DNA from: Psychroflexus sp. ALD_RP9
GTDB lineage: Bacteria; Bacteroidota; Bacteroidia; Flavobacteriales; Flavobacteriaceae
DNA: 64,000 bases
Direction of reading: 5' to 3'
NCBI RefSeq assembly: GCF_017311165.1
Contig: NZ_CP062973.1
Location: 124,001 to 188,000 of the forward strand
Of this stretch, positions 17,327 through 26,431 are shown piece by piece. Position numbers and translations under genes: made by a program. Position 1 is the stretch's first letter. Every line of letters begins with the position of its first letter. Under the pieces are notes generated by a model. It was given only the letters and a program-made list of their open reading frames with translations. It was not told the origin of the DNA and did not search any database.

Positions 17327-18016
17327 GATACCGACATATTTGGCCAGGCCGTAAAAAACTACTTCAATTTTAACGATGAAACACCTATTCAAGTTCACAC
17401 TAAAAATTTTGACACTGATATAATACCAGTGGACTATTTATTTAGAACTGAAGATGAAATGGCTGAAATAGAACTTGCGGCCTTAAAACTAGTGAGAGGT
17501 AAGACACTTGATGTAGGCTGTTGTGCTGGAGCTCACGCTATGATACTACAACATAATCAAGTTGAAGTTACTGCAATTGACACTTCTAGAAAATGTATTG
17601 AAGTTTGTAAAGAACGTGGACTAAAACAAGCTCATCAGCTAGATTTCTTTGAATTATCTACTAAAAAATTCGGTCAATTTGAGACTATTTTATTGATGAT
17701 GAATGGTGTTGGCATTGCTGGTACAATTCAAAATTTACCGCATTTTTTCCATCAAATCAGACGAATTCTTCAACCGAATGGACAAGTTTTATTAGACTCA
17801 ACCGACCTAAATTACTTATTTGATAAAAATGAATTTGAACATTATTATGGAGAGATGATTTATGAAATTTCTTACAAAAATCAATATTCAAAAGCCTTCA
17901 ACTGGTTGTATATTGACTATGAACTACTGAAAAAAATAGCCTATAAAAATGGCTTTAAAACAGAAATCATTTTAAAAACAGGCTCAAGCTATTTAGCTAG
18001 TTTAAGTTTAATTTAA
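17309..18016 (+). CDS. Class I SAM-dependent methyltransferase
   Basis: This protein of about 235 residues (from TTG 17309) has a Rossmann-fold methyltransferase core. Motif I is TLDVGCCAGAHA near residues 66-77, and the acidic end of strand 2 is in VEVTAIDTSRKCIEVC. A motif IV-like segment reads TILLMMNGVGIAG, and the post-motif region is RRILQPNGQVLLDSTD. The substrate is unknown. An ATG at 17273 also opens the frame but lies inside the divergent ykgJ gene, so I prefer TTG 17309, which gives a normal N-terminus (MKHPKQD). The last 4 bases overlap the convergent amidohydrolase. Confidence 0.78.
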   Translation: MKHPKQDTDIFGQAVKNYFNFNDETPIQVHTKNFDTDIIPVDYLFRTEDEMAEIELAALKLVRGKTLDVGCCAGAHAMILQHNQVEVTAIDTSRKCIEVCKERGLKQAHQLDFFELSTKKFGQFETILLMMNGVGIAGTIQNLPHFFHQIRRILQPNGQVLLDSTDLNYLFDKNEFEHYYGEMIYEISYKNQYSKAFNWLYIDYELLKKIAYKNGFKTEIILKTGSSYLASLSLI

Positions 18017-19653
18017 TTAGCCTTATAGACAGTTTGGCCACCAATAATGGTTTGCAAAACTTCAGTATTTGGTACGTCTTGTATAGGAACTTGCATGATA
18101 TCGCGATCAAGGATTACAAAATCTGCTAATTTTCCTGCTTCAAGACTTCCTTTTTCAGTCTCTTCAAAATTAGCATATGCAGCCCAAATGGTCATCCCTT
18201 TTAAAGTTTCTTCTCTGGTCAAAGAATTTTCAATGTTAAAACCATTTTCTGGATACGCATTTAAGTCTTGACGTGCAACAGCAGCATAAAATGTTAAGAA
18301 GGGATTTACTTTTTCTATTGGAAAGTCTGTTCCTAAAGCAATATTTCCAGCTGATTTTAAAATAGTTTTGTAAGCATAAGCATGTTTAATTCTTTCTTGG
18401 CCTAAGCGTTCATCTGCCCAATACATATCGCTTGTAGCATGTGTTGGCTGTACTGAAGCTAAAATATTTTTCCCATCAAATAAATTATAATCTTCAGAAT
18501 CTAAAACCTGTGCATGCTCAACGCGCCAACGTTGATTAGATTTATTAGACAATAATTTATTATAAGTTTGAAGCACAACATAATTAGCAGAGTCACCGAT
18601 AGCATGTGTATTCATTTGAAAGGGTGAATTGTTTATTTTTTTTGCTAAAGAATCAAATTCATCTAAACTAATCACTAGACTTCCAAAATGATTTGGTTGA
18701 TCACTGTAATCTTCTTTAAGAGCTGCTCCTCTAGATCCTAATGCACCATCTGCATATACTTTAAAACTTCTAACATTTAAATGTTTAGTTTTATAAATTC
18801 CATTCTGGAGATAGTAATTAATATCTTCAGGATGGTTTCTTATCATTGCATAAATACGCGTTTTAAATTCATTAATCTTCTGTAATGAATCAATGATTTG
18901 TATATTTTCAACACTTAATCCAGCATCAACAACAGTTGTAAGTCCATAGGATAAAGTAGTATCTTCAGCATTCTGAAGCGCTTTCGAGATATGTTCAGCT
19001 GTTAAGGTTGGAAATGTGTTTCTTACCAGACTCATAGGAGCATCAATCAGCACACCTGTTGGCTGATTATTTTTATCTTTAATGACTTCACCACCAAAAA
19101 TTTTAGTTTCTGAATTTATTTTCGCCAAATCTAGAGCGGCTTGATTAACAAGCATGGCATGACCATCTATTCTCGTCAAAGCTACTGGAGTGTCAGGAAA
19201 TAATAAATCAAGCGTATCTTTAGTTGGAAATTGTTTTGAAGGCCAATCATTTTGATCCCAACCACGCCCAATAATGTATGAAGTTTGAGGGTTGACATTT
19301 ACAAAATCAGTAATTCGTTTAATTACTTGCTTGTATGAGTTTGTTCCAAATAAATCAACACGGTTTAATTGTAAACCAAAATTCAATATATGTGCATGTG
19401 CATCAATTAAACCTGGTAAAACGGTATTTCCTTTTAGATTGATGGTTTCTTTAGCATTAAACTTATTGATTAGTTCGTCGTTACCAACGGCAACAATTGT
19501 ATCTGCATTAGTAACAATAGTAGTAGCTTTAGAAAAGTTTGGATCTACCGTATAAATATTAGCATTTGTATAAATGCGATCAGCTTCAATTTTAGGTGAA
19601 TCGCATGACAGCGTTATAAAACATAAACTTAATAAACAATAAAATAATCTCAT
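18013..19653 (-). CDS. Lipoprotein amidohydrolase (YtcJ-like, amidohydrolase 3 family)
   Basis: This 546-residue protein has a lipobox ending at C17 (FITLSC), so it is exported and lipid-anchored. It then has the N-terminal amidohydrolase half-domain, the metal-binding DAHAHIL near residue 84, GRGWDQNDW, RIDGHAMLVN and the later HAIGDSAN and RVEHAQ histidine motifs, and GTDFPIEKVNPF near the end. YtcJ-like enzymes hydrolyse amides or N-substituted amino acids; the substrate here is unknown. Its ATG directly follows the stop of the membrane-protein gene (no gap), implying coupled translation. Confidence 0.85.
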   Translation of the reverse strand: MRLFYCLLSLCFITLSCDSPKIEADRIYTNANIYTVDPNFSKATTIVTNADTIVAVGNDELINKFNAKETINLKGNTVLPGLIDAHAHILNFGLQLNRVDLFGTNSYKQVIKRITDFVNVNPQTSYIIGRGWDQNDWPSKQFPTKDTLDLLFPDTPVALTRIDGHAMLVNQAALDLAKINSETKIFGGEVIKDKNNQPTGVLIDAPMSLVRNTFPTLTAEHISKALQNAEDTTLSYGLTTVVDAGLSVENIQIIDSLQKINEFKTRIYAMIRNHPEDINYYLQNGIYKTKHLNVRSFKVYADGALGSRGAALKEDYSDQPNHFGSLVISLDEFDSLAKKINNSPFQMNTHAIGDSANYVVLQTYNKLLSNKSNQRWRVEHAQVLDSEDYNLFDGKNILASVQPTHATSDMYWADERLGQERIKHAYAYKTILKSAGNIALGTDFPIEKVNPFLTFYAAVARQDLNAYPENGFNIENSLTREETLKGMTIWAAYANFEETEKGSLEAGKLADFVILDRDIMQVPIQDVPNTEVLQTIIGGQTVYKAN

Positions 19654-20784
19654 TTAAAATAAACTTGTAACCGAATTAATAATTTCTGTTCTAATAGCTT
19701 TATTTCCACTCGCAGCTAGGGCTATTGATATGAAAAGGCCAATCATAGCAGAGCCAAAATCACGGGCAATCATATAAGCTGCCTTTTTCTTGTGCTTGTT
19801 TCCTTTTTTCTTTCTTGAAAGATTTATTGCTATTTCTCGACCACCTATAATTCCTAAAAACACCCAAGTTGTACTCATAGGAACAGTTGATATAAATAAC
19901 TTGTAAATTAATAAAATTACATAAGATAAATCAATTAAAGTTGCAGCACGAATATCTGAAATACGTGTTTTTTCACTAACAACGCCTTGAATTTTATCAC
20001 CTCGTAAATAAAATAATAAGCCTAAACCAAAAAATATAGTTAAAGCAAATACTAAAAATTGTGATAGGCTTTGCTCTCTAGGTAAGAATACAGCAATATT
20101 CGCGCCATCTTGCATAACCCAAGTTGCCCAAAGAGAACCACTAACCAACCATTGAACGATTACCCAATATTGGCTATGTTTTCTACTTTTAAAGTATTTT
20201 CTGATCGCTTTGTAAGATAAATACCATATTAAAAATGACAACACAAAAGCCATAATGTAACCTGACCAACTTTTTAAAACAACAGATGTAATACCTGATG
20301 TATCTGCGCTGAAAACACTAAGCAGTAAAAAAGTTGTAGATACAGGCATTCTTAAGCGCGTTAAAATTAATAGTACCAATGGTGCTATAACTTGAAAAAA
20401 AGTAAATTTATCGGGATGCGGATAATCGGTTGTACCATCTGGGTTAGTCAGGCGCTGATAAGTTACATCGCCATCAAAATAAACCCAGCTAAAAGTTACT
20501 GTAGCCAAGAAAATTCCTCCAATAAATAGCCAGAGAATCCACCATTTTTTAGCTTTATTACTTTCTATAAAAGTCCCTAATGATTGAATACTATCATTTG
20601 CAACCGCTGCATAGGCTGCAAAAAAGAAACCTATCCACATGGCTAGGTTTGCGCTTGAAGTTGATGTTGCCGCAAGGATTATTCCGACAAGAACTATTAT
20701 TAAGAAATTTTTTTCTTCGGTTAAAAAATCGAGAATGTTAAGATATGGCTTATCCCTATCGTAACGTTTAAACTTTTTGGCCAT
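19654..20784 (-). CDS. Polytopic membrane protein, PiT (phosphate permease)-like
   Basis: This 376-residue protein has about nine hydrophobic segments. Two segments resemble the paired signatures of PiT-family phosphate permeases: AVANDSIQSLGTF near residue 60 (compare GANDxANxxGT) and MPVSTTFLLLSV near 145 (compare PVSTTH). It lacks the second GANDVAN copy in recognisable form. I therefore call it a divergent PiT-like transporter, not a proven phosphate carrier. It is directly upstream of, and coupled to, the amidohydrolase lipoprotein. Confidence 0.55.
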   Translation of the reverse strand: MAKKFKRYDRDKPYLNILDFLTEEKNFLIIVLVGIILAATSTSSANLAMWIGFFFAAYAAVANDSIQSLGTFIESNKAKKWWILWLFIGGIFLATVTFSWVYFDGDVTYQRLTNPDGTTDYPHPDKFTFFQVIAPLVLLILTRLRMPVSTTFLLLSVFSADTSGITSVVLKSWSGYIMAFVLSFLIWYLSYKAIRKYFKSRKHSQYWVIVQWLVSGSLWATWVMQDGANIAVFLPREQSLSQFLVFALTIFFGLGLLFYLRGDKIQGVVSEKTRISDIRAATLIDLSYVILLIYKLFISTVPMSTTWVFLGIIGGREIAINLSRKKKGNKHKKKAAYMIARDFGSAMIGLFISIALAASGNKAIRTEIINSVTSLF

Positions 20785-20812
20785 TTGTTAAGTTTGCTTC
20801 ATTTTGGTTGCA

Positions 20813-20820
20813 CAAATCTA
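20813..20820 (-). promoter_or_regulatory. -7 element for the PiT-like gene
   Basis: On the minus strand TAGATTTG (20820-20813) matches TAnnTTTG. A TTA, rather than TTG, lies about 18 bases upstream. The ATG is 28 bases downstream at 20784. Confidence 0.5.
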
Positions 20821-20872
20821 TTGTAACTTAAATTTTCTAATGTTTCTTTTATGTTAAGAAACATGACTAATA

Positions 20873-22615
20873 TTACCAATCAAATTTATAAGTTAGACCA
20901 CCTAAAACTTGTATCCCTTGAACTTGATAAGCCTTCCATCGCGGCTGATCAGCGCTTAATAAATTATTTCCATTTACAAAAACAGAAAAACGTTTAGTTA
21001 TTGCATAATCTAAGGCAAAATTTAAATCTACAAAAGATTCTAAACTCTGTGTACTTGTTTGTTGATTACCTGAAACAATACTTGTATTAGTTCCATTAAA
21101 AGCTTGACGCTCGCCAACAAAAAAGGCAGTCATGCCAAATCGCCACCGATCAGTAAAGTTGTAGTGACCGTAAATTTTAGCTTCAAGCTCTGGGAGATTC
21201 CAAGCTTCAACTTCGTATTCTGTATTGTAAACAAAATAGTTAACATCTAATCCTAAATCTAAATCTTCATCTGGTGTATAATTAAAAGATAAGCCAGCAT
21301 TAAATTGGGTCATATCATCATAAACGACTTTAAAACTATTATTTTGTGAATAGGCATTATTTGGTTCAAGACTTACAGTAGCAATGCTTGGTGCTTCGTA
21401 ATTATGTTTAAAAAAATAAGTGTTATCAAAGTCAGCATAACCAATTTTTGCAACTGCTGTTAACTTACCGAATTTAGATTGTAAACCTAAACTAGCATCG
21501 TACATTTTATTAGTTGGTGAAATCTTTAAATCAGGTGAAACAAAAGGGTTTTCGCTTGTAAAATCACGATAGGTATTCTGTGTTAAATCGCCATCAATGG
21601 CAGTAAAAACGTTTAAAGTCTCTGTAATGTTATAATTTGCACTGATTTTTGGATAGATAAAAAAATTAGTTTCACTTTGTTCAACGTTAGCGTTTAAAAC
21701 TACTTTCGCACCAGCATCAATTTCAATACCTGCAACTTTAAACTGTGTTCGTGGTAAAATACTTACATTATAAAAACTATAATCCGAAACATTAATCGAC
21801 TCATCGTAAGTTGTTGTTAAATAATTTAAATTTAACGAAACATCTAAAGCTTGCTCATATCCAAGTAAAAGCTCTGAATTGAAATTTAAATCGATAAAAT
21901 TTTCAGCAGAATTAAAATCATCTGAAAAGTTATAATAATTGATTTTAGCAGATTTAATCCATTTATTGTAAAAATCAATACCACCATTTAAACCCAGTCC
22001 TAGATAAGTTTGTGTGACATCGTCAACAATACTATAATTAGTGGGCAATTGAATTCCGTACCAATTGTAAATATCATGATTGAGGTTAATACCTACATTC
22101 CATTTTAAATTTCGCTCAGTCGAATGCAAACCTACATCAAAGTTGGTATTAAAATAGTGGTCATCTACTAAAACATCTTCAATACCACCTTGTGATGACA
22201 AATGACTAAAATCTAAACTAATAGATTTTTGACGATCAATTAAAAAATTTGAATATAATTCTCCTAAACCAGTGGTGAAATTTCCGAAACCAAGACGCGC
22301 ATAACTATTGAAAAATCTTGGTTTTGGTGGCAAAATAACTCCAGAAGCACGACCTTTAGCTGGAGTAAATGTTGAAGCTACCGGAATTGAAATAAACTTG
22401 TAATCAACTGATTTTGATTGAATTTCTAATTTATTACTTTCGTCGGGTTTTTGTTTCACCTTAAAAGCATCGTTAACTGTAGGAGAATATTGCTTAACAA
22501 TAATTAATTTTTCGGTCTTGATGGTATCTTGTGCATTAGACAAATAGAAAGCAAAAAATACTGCTAATATTAATTTAAACCTTAACGCCATGAGATGTTT
22601 TATCTTTAGATTCAC
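20873..22615 (-). CDS. Outer-membrane beta-barrel protein (TonB-dependent-receptor-like, no plug)
   Basis: This 580-residue protein has a signal peptide ending near residue 29 (YLSNAQD). A short periplasmic segment reads LIIVKQYSPTVNDAFKVKQ, and the rest is a long array of amphipathic beta strands ending in aromatic-rich GGLTYKFDW. In Bacteroidota such proteins are usually labelled TonB-dependent receptor, but I see no plug domain and no TonB box. A porin-like or assembly-linked barrel is equally possible. A start at M9 would leave a shorter signal peptide. It is divergent from the aldehyde dehydrogenase. Confidence 0.7.
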   Translation of the reverse strand: MNLKIKHLMALRFKLILAVFFAFYLSNAQDTIKTEKLIIVKQYSPTVNDAFKVKQKPDESNKLEIQSKSVDYKFISIPVASTFTPAKGRASGVILPPKPRFFNSYARLGFGNFTTGLGELYSNFLIDRQKSISLDFSHLSSQGGIEDVLVDDHYFNTNFDVGLHSTERNLKWNVGINLNHDIYNWYGIQLPTNYSIVDDVTQTYLGLGLNGGIDFYNKWIKSAKINYYNFSDDFNSAENFIDLNFNSELLLGYEQALDVSLNLNYLTTTYDESINVSDYSFYNVSILPRTQFKVAGIEIDAGAKVVLNANVEQSETNFFIYPKISANYNITETLNVFTAIDGDLTQNTYRDFTSENPFVSPDLKISPTNKMYDASLGLQSKFGKLTAVAKIGYADFDNTYFFKHNYEAPSIATVSLEPNNAYSQNNSFKVVYDDMTQFNAGLSFNYTPDEDLDLGLDVNYFVYNTEYEVEAWNLPELEAKIYGHYNFTDRWRFGMTAFFVGERQAFNGTNTSIVSGNQQTSTQSLESFVDLNFALDYAITKRFSVFVNGNNLLSADQPRWKAYQVQGIQVLGGLTYKFDW

Positions 22616-22618
22616 AAA

Positions 22619-22645
22619 TTAACTAAACTTTACTGTAATAGTTAA
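22619..22645. other. Short dyad between divergent genes
   Basis: TTAACTA (22619-22625) is mirrored by TAGTTAA (22639-22645) across a 13-base spacer, in the 69-base gap between the barrel gene and the aldehyde dehydrogenase. It could be an operator, but no regulator is nearby and such dyads are common in AT-rich DNA. Confidence 0.25.
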
Positions 22646-22684
22646 CTCAACTTTAGAGTATTTTATTTTACAACTCAATTAAAA

Positions 22685-24067
22685 ATGAGAGAAGCAGAAC
22701 TAATTAATTTATACCAGAGTCAAAAGAGTTATTTCAAAACAAATCAAAACCCTGATTCTAAATCAATTATTTCCCAATTAAAGTATCTAAAAGCTGAAAT
22801 TAAAGCCAACGAGCAACAAATTATTGAAGCTATTCATGCTGATTTTAAGAAGCCAGAATTTGAAGTTTTAACTACTGAATTGTTCGTGGTTTATAAAGAG
22901 CTTAATTTATTTATTAGAAACATCAATTCGTGGCGAAAACCAAAACGAATCAGCTCTGATTGGCTTAACTTTCCTTCAACCGATAAAATTTATCATGTAC
23001 CTTGGGGCAACTGTTTAATTATCGCTCCATGGAATTATCCATTTCAGCTTGCCATTACACCGCTAATCGGTGCGATTGCTTGTGGCAATACCGTTATTTT
23101 AAAACCTTCAGAATATGCACCAAACACAGCTAAAATTTTAAAAAACATTATCGGTAAAGTCTTCGACACTAAACAAGCTGCAGTTGTTGAAGGCGCCGTT
23201 GAGACTGCTCAACATTTATTAGATTTAAAATGGGATTATGTGTTTTTTACAGGCAGTGTGCCAGTGGGTAAAATCGTAAGTCAAGCTATCGCAAAATACA
23301 TGACACCTCATACTTTAGAATTAGGTGGAAAAAACCCATGTATCATCACTAAACATGCTAACTTAAGCATAGCTACAAAACGTATTATTTGGGGTAAATT
23401 TATCAATGCTGGGCAAACTTGCATTGCTCCAGATTACATCTTGATCGATCAAACTCTAAAAGCTAAATTTATTGAAGAATTTAAGATGCAAATTGAGAAG
23501 TTTTATGGCAAAAATATTCAAAAGTCGACTGATTATTGCCGAATTATTAGCGATAAACATTTTGAACGTTTGAAAAATTTTATTGAAACCGAACAGGTAA
23601 TTTATGGTGGAGAAACCAATAAAAATAATCGGTTTGTAGCACCAAGCTTGATCGATGCACCTGAATTCGATAGCGATATTATGCAAGAAGAAATTTTCGG
23701 GCCACTTTTACCAATATTTACGTTTGAAGATTTAAGCGATATCGAAACTACAATTCATAAAATTGACAAACCGTTAGCACTTTATGCTTTCACAATCAAT
23801 AAAACCGAACAAAATTATTTAATTAAAAACTTCGATTTTGGTGGTGGTGCCATTAACGATTGTATTGTGCATTTCGTAAATGACAAACTGCCTTTTGGTG
23901 GTGTGGGCGCAAGTGGTTTAGGCAATTATCATGGCAAGCACTCATTTAAAACATTTACGAGACAAAAATCTATTGTACATCGTAAAAACTACATCGATAT
24001 ACCAATTAAATATCCGCCATATAACAAAACCAAGTTATTTAAAAAATTTCTAAGTTGGTTCCGCTAA
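22685..24067 (+). CDS. NAD(P)-dependent aldehyde dehydrogenase (class 3 type)
   Basis: This 460-residue protein is shorter than the classic 500-residue ALDHs, as expected for the class 3/fatty-aldehyde type. The general-base glutamate is in LELGGKNP near residue 211. The nucleophilic cysteine is in NAGQTCIAPD near 246. The cofactor segment FFTGSVPVGKI is near 188. EEIFGPLLPIF and LPFGGVGASGLGNYHGKHSF are the usual late motifs. Likely substrates are medium or long aldehydes, but this is by family only. Its 3' end overlaps the convergent pxpC by 18 bases. Confidence 0.9.
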   Translation: MREAELINLYQSQKSYFKTNQNPDSKSIISQLKYLKAEIKANEQQIIEAIHADFKKPEFEVLTTELFVVYKELNLFIRNINSWRKPKRISSDWLNFPSTDKIYHVPWGNCLIIAPWNYPFQLAITPLIGAIACGNTVILKPSEYAPNTAKILKNIIGKVFDTKQAAVVEGAVETAQHLLDLKWDYVFFTGSVPVGKIVSQAIAKYMTPHTLELGGKNPCIITKHANLSIATKRIIWGKFINAGQTCIAPDYILIDQTLKAKFIEEFKMQIEKFYGKNIQKSTDYCRIISDKHFERLKNFIETEQVIYGGETNKNNRFVAPSLIDAPEFDSDIMQEEIFGPLLPIFTFEDLSDIETTIHKIDKPLALYAFTINKTEQNYLIKNFDFGGGAINDCIVHFVNDKLPFGGVGASGLGNYHGKHSFKTFTRQKSIVHRKNYIDIPIKYPPYNKTKLFKKFLSWFR

Positions 24068-24904
24068 ACTAAACTTTAGCTTTTGCCGAGGTCTAGCTTG
24101 CGCTAATTGGCAAATTGAATTTTCAGTAAGTTGAAAAATACGTGGGTATCCGCCTGTTGCCTGAGCGTCTCGCATTAAAATAATTAGTTTTCCACCTGAA
24201 GTAAACTGAACAGTACCTGGTAAAACAGGAGATGTTAAAATCTCTTCTAATTGGTTATCTAAACGCTCACTTATTTGATATGCCATACGGTTAATTTGGT
24301 TAGAAATACTAAATTCAGCATTTAAAAGTTGGTATTGAACAGATTTAGATAATAACTTAAATTCAGGCAACTTAAAACATTTAATATCAACAACTTCTGT
24401 TGTCTTAAAATCTAAACGTTGAGCTAAGTTTTCCTTGATTACTTCAGCTGAAGTATTAAAATTAACAACAGAGTTATTATTCAATTTAGCTTGATCAAAA
24501 ACTTGAGCATAATAACTCGAGCTACCCATTTTTTGTTCAATTTGAAATCCATTTTTTACGGCCAAGTAAGTCCACATCCCTAAATTAATTCGTTTAAGTT
24601 GCAACACATCTCCATTAGCAACTTTGTAAATTTCGAAAGTTCGAATCGGTTTACCATTTAAAAGAATATCTGCATCTAAAGCAGCAAAAACGATATAAGT
24701 TGACTTAAAAAATTGAAATTTTGCACCTTGACCCATAATTTCAATAACAGGTACTTGCTCAGGATTTCCTAAAATTCGGTTAGCATAAGTACTTAAGCGT
24801 GAATCCATTACTCCCGAAATAGGAATACCCATTGTTAATCCCGAATAACGACCTTTGTCTTGTATACTCGCTAATGGGCCAGATTTAATTACCTTAAGAC
24901 TCAT
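24050..24904 (-). CDS. pxpC: 5-Oxoprolinase subunit PxpC (KipA/biotin-dependent carboxyltransferase-like)
   Basis: This 284-residue protein of the KipA/AHS2 family. Key segments are SIQDKGRYSGLTMGIPISGVMD at the N-terminus and, near the end, LPGTVQFTSGGKLIILMRDAQATGGYPRI. With PxpA and PxpB it forms the ATP-dependent 5-oxoprolinase that opens 5-oxoproline to glutamate, removing damage from spontaneous glutamine or glutamyl cyclisation. It overlaps the end of pxpB by 11 bases, in the order A-B-C. It is slightly shorter than E. coli PxpC but complete. Confidence 0.9.
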   Translation of the reverse strand: MSLKVIKSGPLASIQDKGRYSGLTMGIPISGVMDSRLSTYANRILGNPEQVPVIEIMGQGAKFQFFKSTYIVFAALDADILLNGKPIRTFEIYKVANGDVLQLKRINLGMWTYLAVKNGFQIEQKMGSSSYYAQVFDQAKLNNNSVVNFNTSAEVIKENLAQRLDFKTTEVVDIKCFKLPEFKLLSKSVQYQLLNAEFSISNQINRMAYQISERLDNQLEEILTSPVLPGTVQFTSGGKLIILMRDAQATGGYPRIFQLTENSICQLAQARPRQKLKFSLAEPT

Positions 24905-25640
24905 CTACAAATCGATTTTGAAAATTAATATCTTGTTGTAATTCGCTTTTAATTTTATAATACTCTTTTTTATTTATAGGTTTAAAACGAATCGTATCTC
25001 CAGCTTTTAAGAAAGTCTTTAGCTGTTTTGCATCAAACAGACACAAAGGCGTTTGACCGATGATTTGCCAGCCTCCAGGCGAATTTACAGGATAAATACC
25101 AGTTTGACGACCTGCAATACCAACTGAACCAGCTGATATTTTTGGTCGAGGTTGAGACTTTCGAGGGAAATACAGATCCTTATTTACTTGTGATAAATAC
25201 GGAAAACCAGGCAGAAATCCTATAAAATGAACACGATAAGTTTGTCCAGAATGCAAGCTTATTAAATCTTGCTTAGATAGCTCTTTTTTTTGTTCGAATT
25301 CTTTGGCATCGATTGAAAATTCATCGTCATAACAAGTTGGAATGATAACCGATCTAAAGTTAAAATCAAAAGGCTCATCATTAGTTAAAAGAAGCTGTTT
25401 AAGAGCCATTTTTGTACTATAGAAATCATTTATAGTTGAATTATAAATAACTAATAATGAATTATATGTAGAATTTACTTGAAGTATATTATCACTATAA
25501 AAATCTAATAATAAAGATCTTTTTTGAAGTAACCAATCTAACGAAAAAAGTTGATGATTTGTATTAAAAATAATTAAAATTGAACATTCATTATACTTAA
25601 AAATATCAGAGATTAAAGCCGGTTTATCTTTCAATTTCAT
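24894..25640 (-). CDS. pxpB: 5-Oxoprolinase subunit PxpB (KipI family)
   Basis: This KipI/AHS1-family protein is about 248 residues from ATG 25640. Diagnostic segments are FIGFLPGFPYLSQV, PRPKISAGSVGIAGRQTGIY and SPGGWQIIGQTP, the cyclophilin-like AHS1 core. It is a subunit of 5-oxoprolinase with PxpA and PxpC. The frame opens upstream to 25676, but the sequence before ATG 25640 does not match the family N-terminus. Either start overlaps the end of pxpA, so translation is probably coupled. Confidence 0.87.
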   Translation of the reverse strand: MKLKDKPALISDIFKYNECSILIIFNTNHQLFSLDWLLQKRSLLLDFYSDNILQVNSTYNSLLVIYNSTINDFYSTKMALKQLLLTNDEPFDFNFRSVIIPTCYDDEFSIDAKEFEQKKELSKQDLISLHSGQTYRVHFIGFLPGFPYLSQVNKDLYFPRKSQPRPKISAGSVGIAGRQTGIYPVNSPGGWQIIGQTPLCLFDAKQLKTFLKAGDTIRFKPINKKEYYKIKSELQQDINFQNRFVDES

Positions 25641-26355
25641 AGTCAAATTTTGGTAGCTGTTCATGTAAATACTCAAGGTGATTTAATGTCAATTTTGAAT
25701 CGCTATGTAAACAAATTGTATTTATAGTTTGCTGTTTAATTTTTCCAGAGGTTGATATTATTTTTGCTTCCGCTAAGCTTAAAGTTTGATGCAAAATTTC
25801 TTTTGACGTATGAAGCATTGCATTCGAAAATTTTCTTGGCGTTAGACTAAAGTCATCTGTATAAGTACGATCTGCAAAACCTTCTATCCAATACTTAACC
25901 TTATCTGACTTAAAGTTTAGCAGCTCAGATTCTGGTAAAGTAAAAACTACTACTTCCCTATTTAAATCTTCAATAACCTCAAAACATAATTCTGCTAAGT
26001 GTTTGTCTTTAGCCAATTGGTTATATAATGCACCGTGAAATTTAATATGATGCCAATCTGCATTTTCATTTTGACATATTCTTTTAAAATTCTTAAGTTG
26101 TAAATTAAGCGAATGTGTTAATTCTTTTGGTTTAAGATTCATGAATTTACGACCAAAATTTTCTTTATCTGGAAATGATGGATGTGCTCCTATTTTAACC
26201 TGATGTTGTTGCGCTTGTTGAATTGCGTTTTGTATACTGATATCATTACCATAATGACCACCGCATGCTATATTACAACTTGAAATAAGTGGCATGATTT
26301 GTGAATCATACTTATAACCTTCAGCTAAATCACAATTAATATTAATGTGTTTCAA
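25624..26355 (-). CDS. pxpA: 5-Oxoprolinase subunit PxpA (LamB/YcsF family)
   Basis: This 243-residue protein has the LamB/YcsF signature: NINCDLAEGY at residues 4-13, SSCNIACGGHYGN near 27, and IGAHPSFPDKENFGR near 55. These are the metal and substrate residues of the 5-oxoproline-opening subunit. The start codon is TTG (26355-26353); no ATG is available and the conserved N-terminus begins immediately. It is the first gene of pxpABC, divergent from the DUF4139 gene. Confidence 0.88.
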   Translation of the reverse strand: MKHININCDLAEGYKYDSQIMPLISSCNIACGGHYGNDISIQNAIQQAQQHQVKIGAHPSFPDKENFGRKFMNLKPKELTHSLNLQLKNFKRICQNENADWHHIKFHGALYNQLAKDKHLAELCFEVIEDLNREVVVFTLPESELLNFKSDKVKYWIEGFADRTYTDDFSLTPRKFSNAMLHTSKEILHQTLSLAEAKIISTSGKIKQQTINTICLHSDSKLTLNHLEYLHEQLPKFDYEIER

Positions 26356-26431
26356 ATTAGTTTTTGCTGAAATTTAATTATCATTTGTAACATCTTAAAA
26401 TTATTAACTACATTTCCTAAAAATTTTGTCT

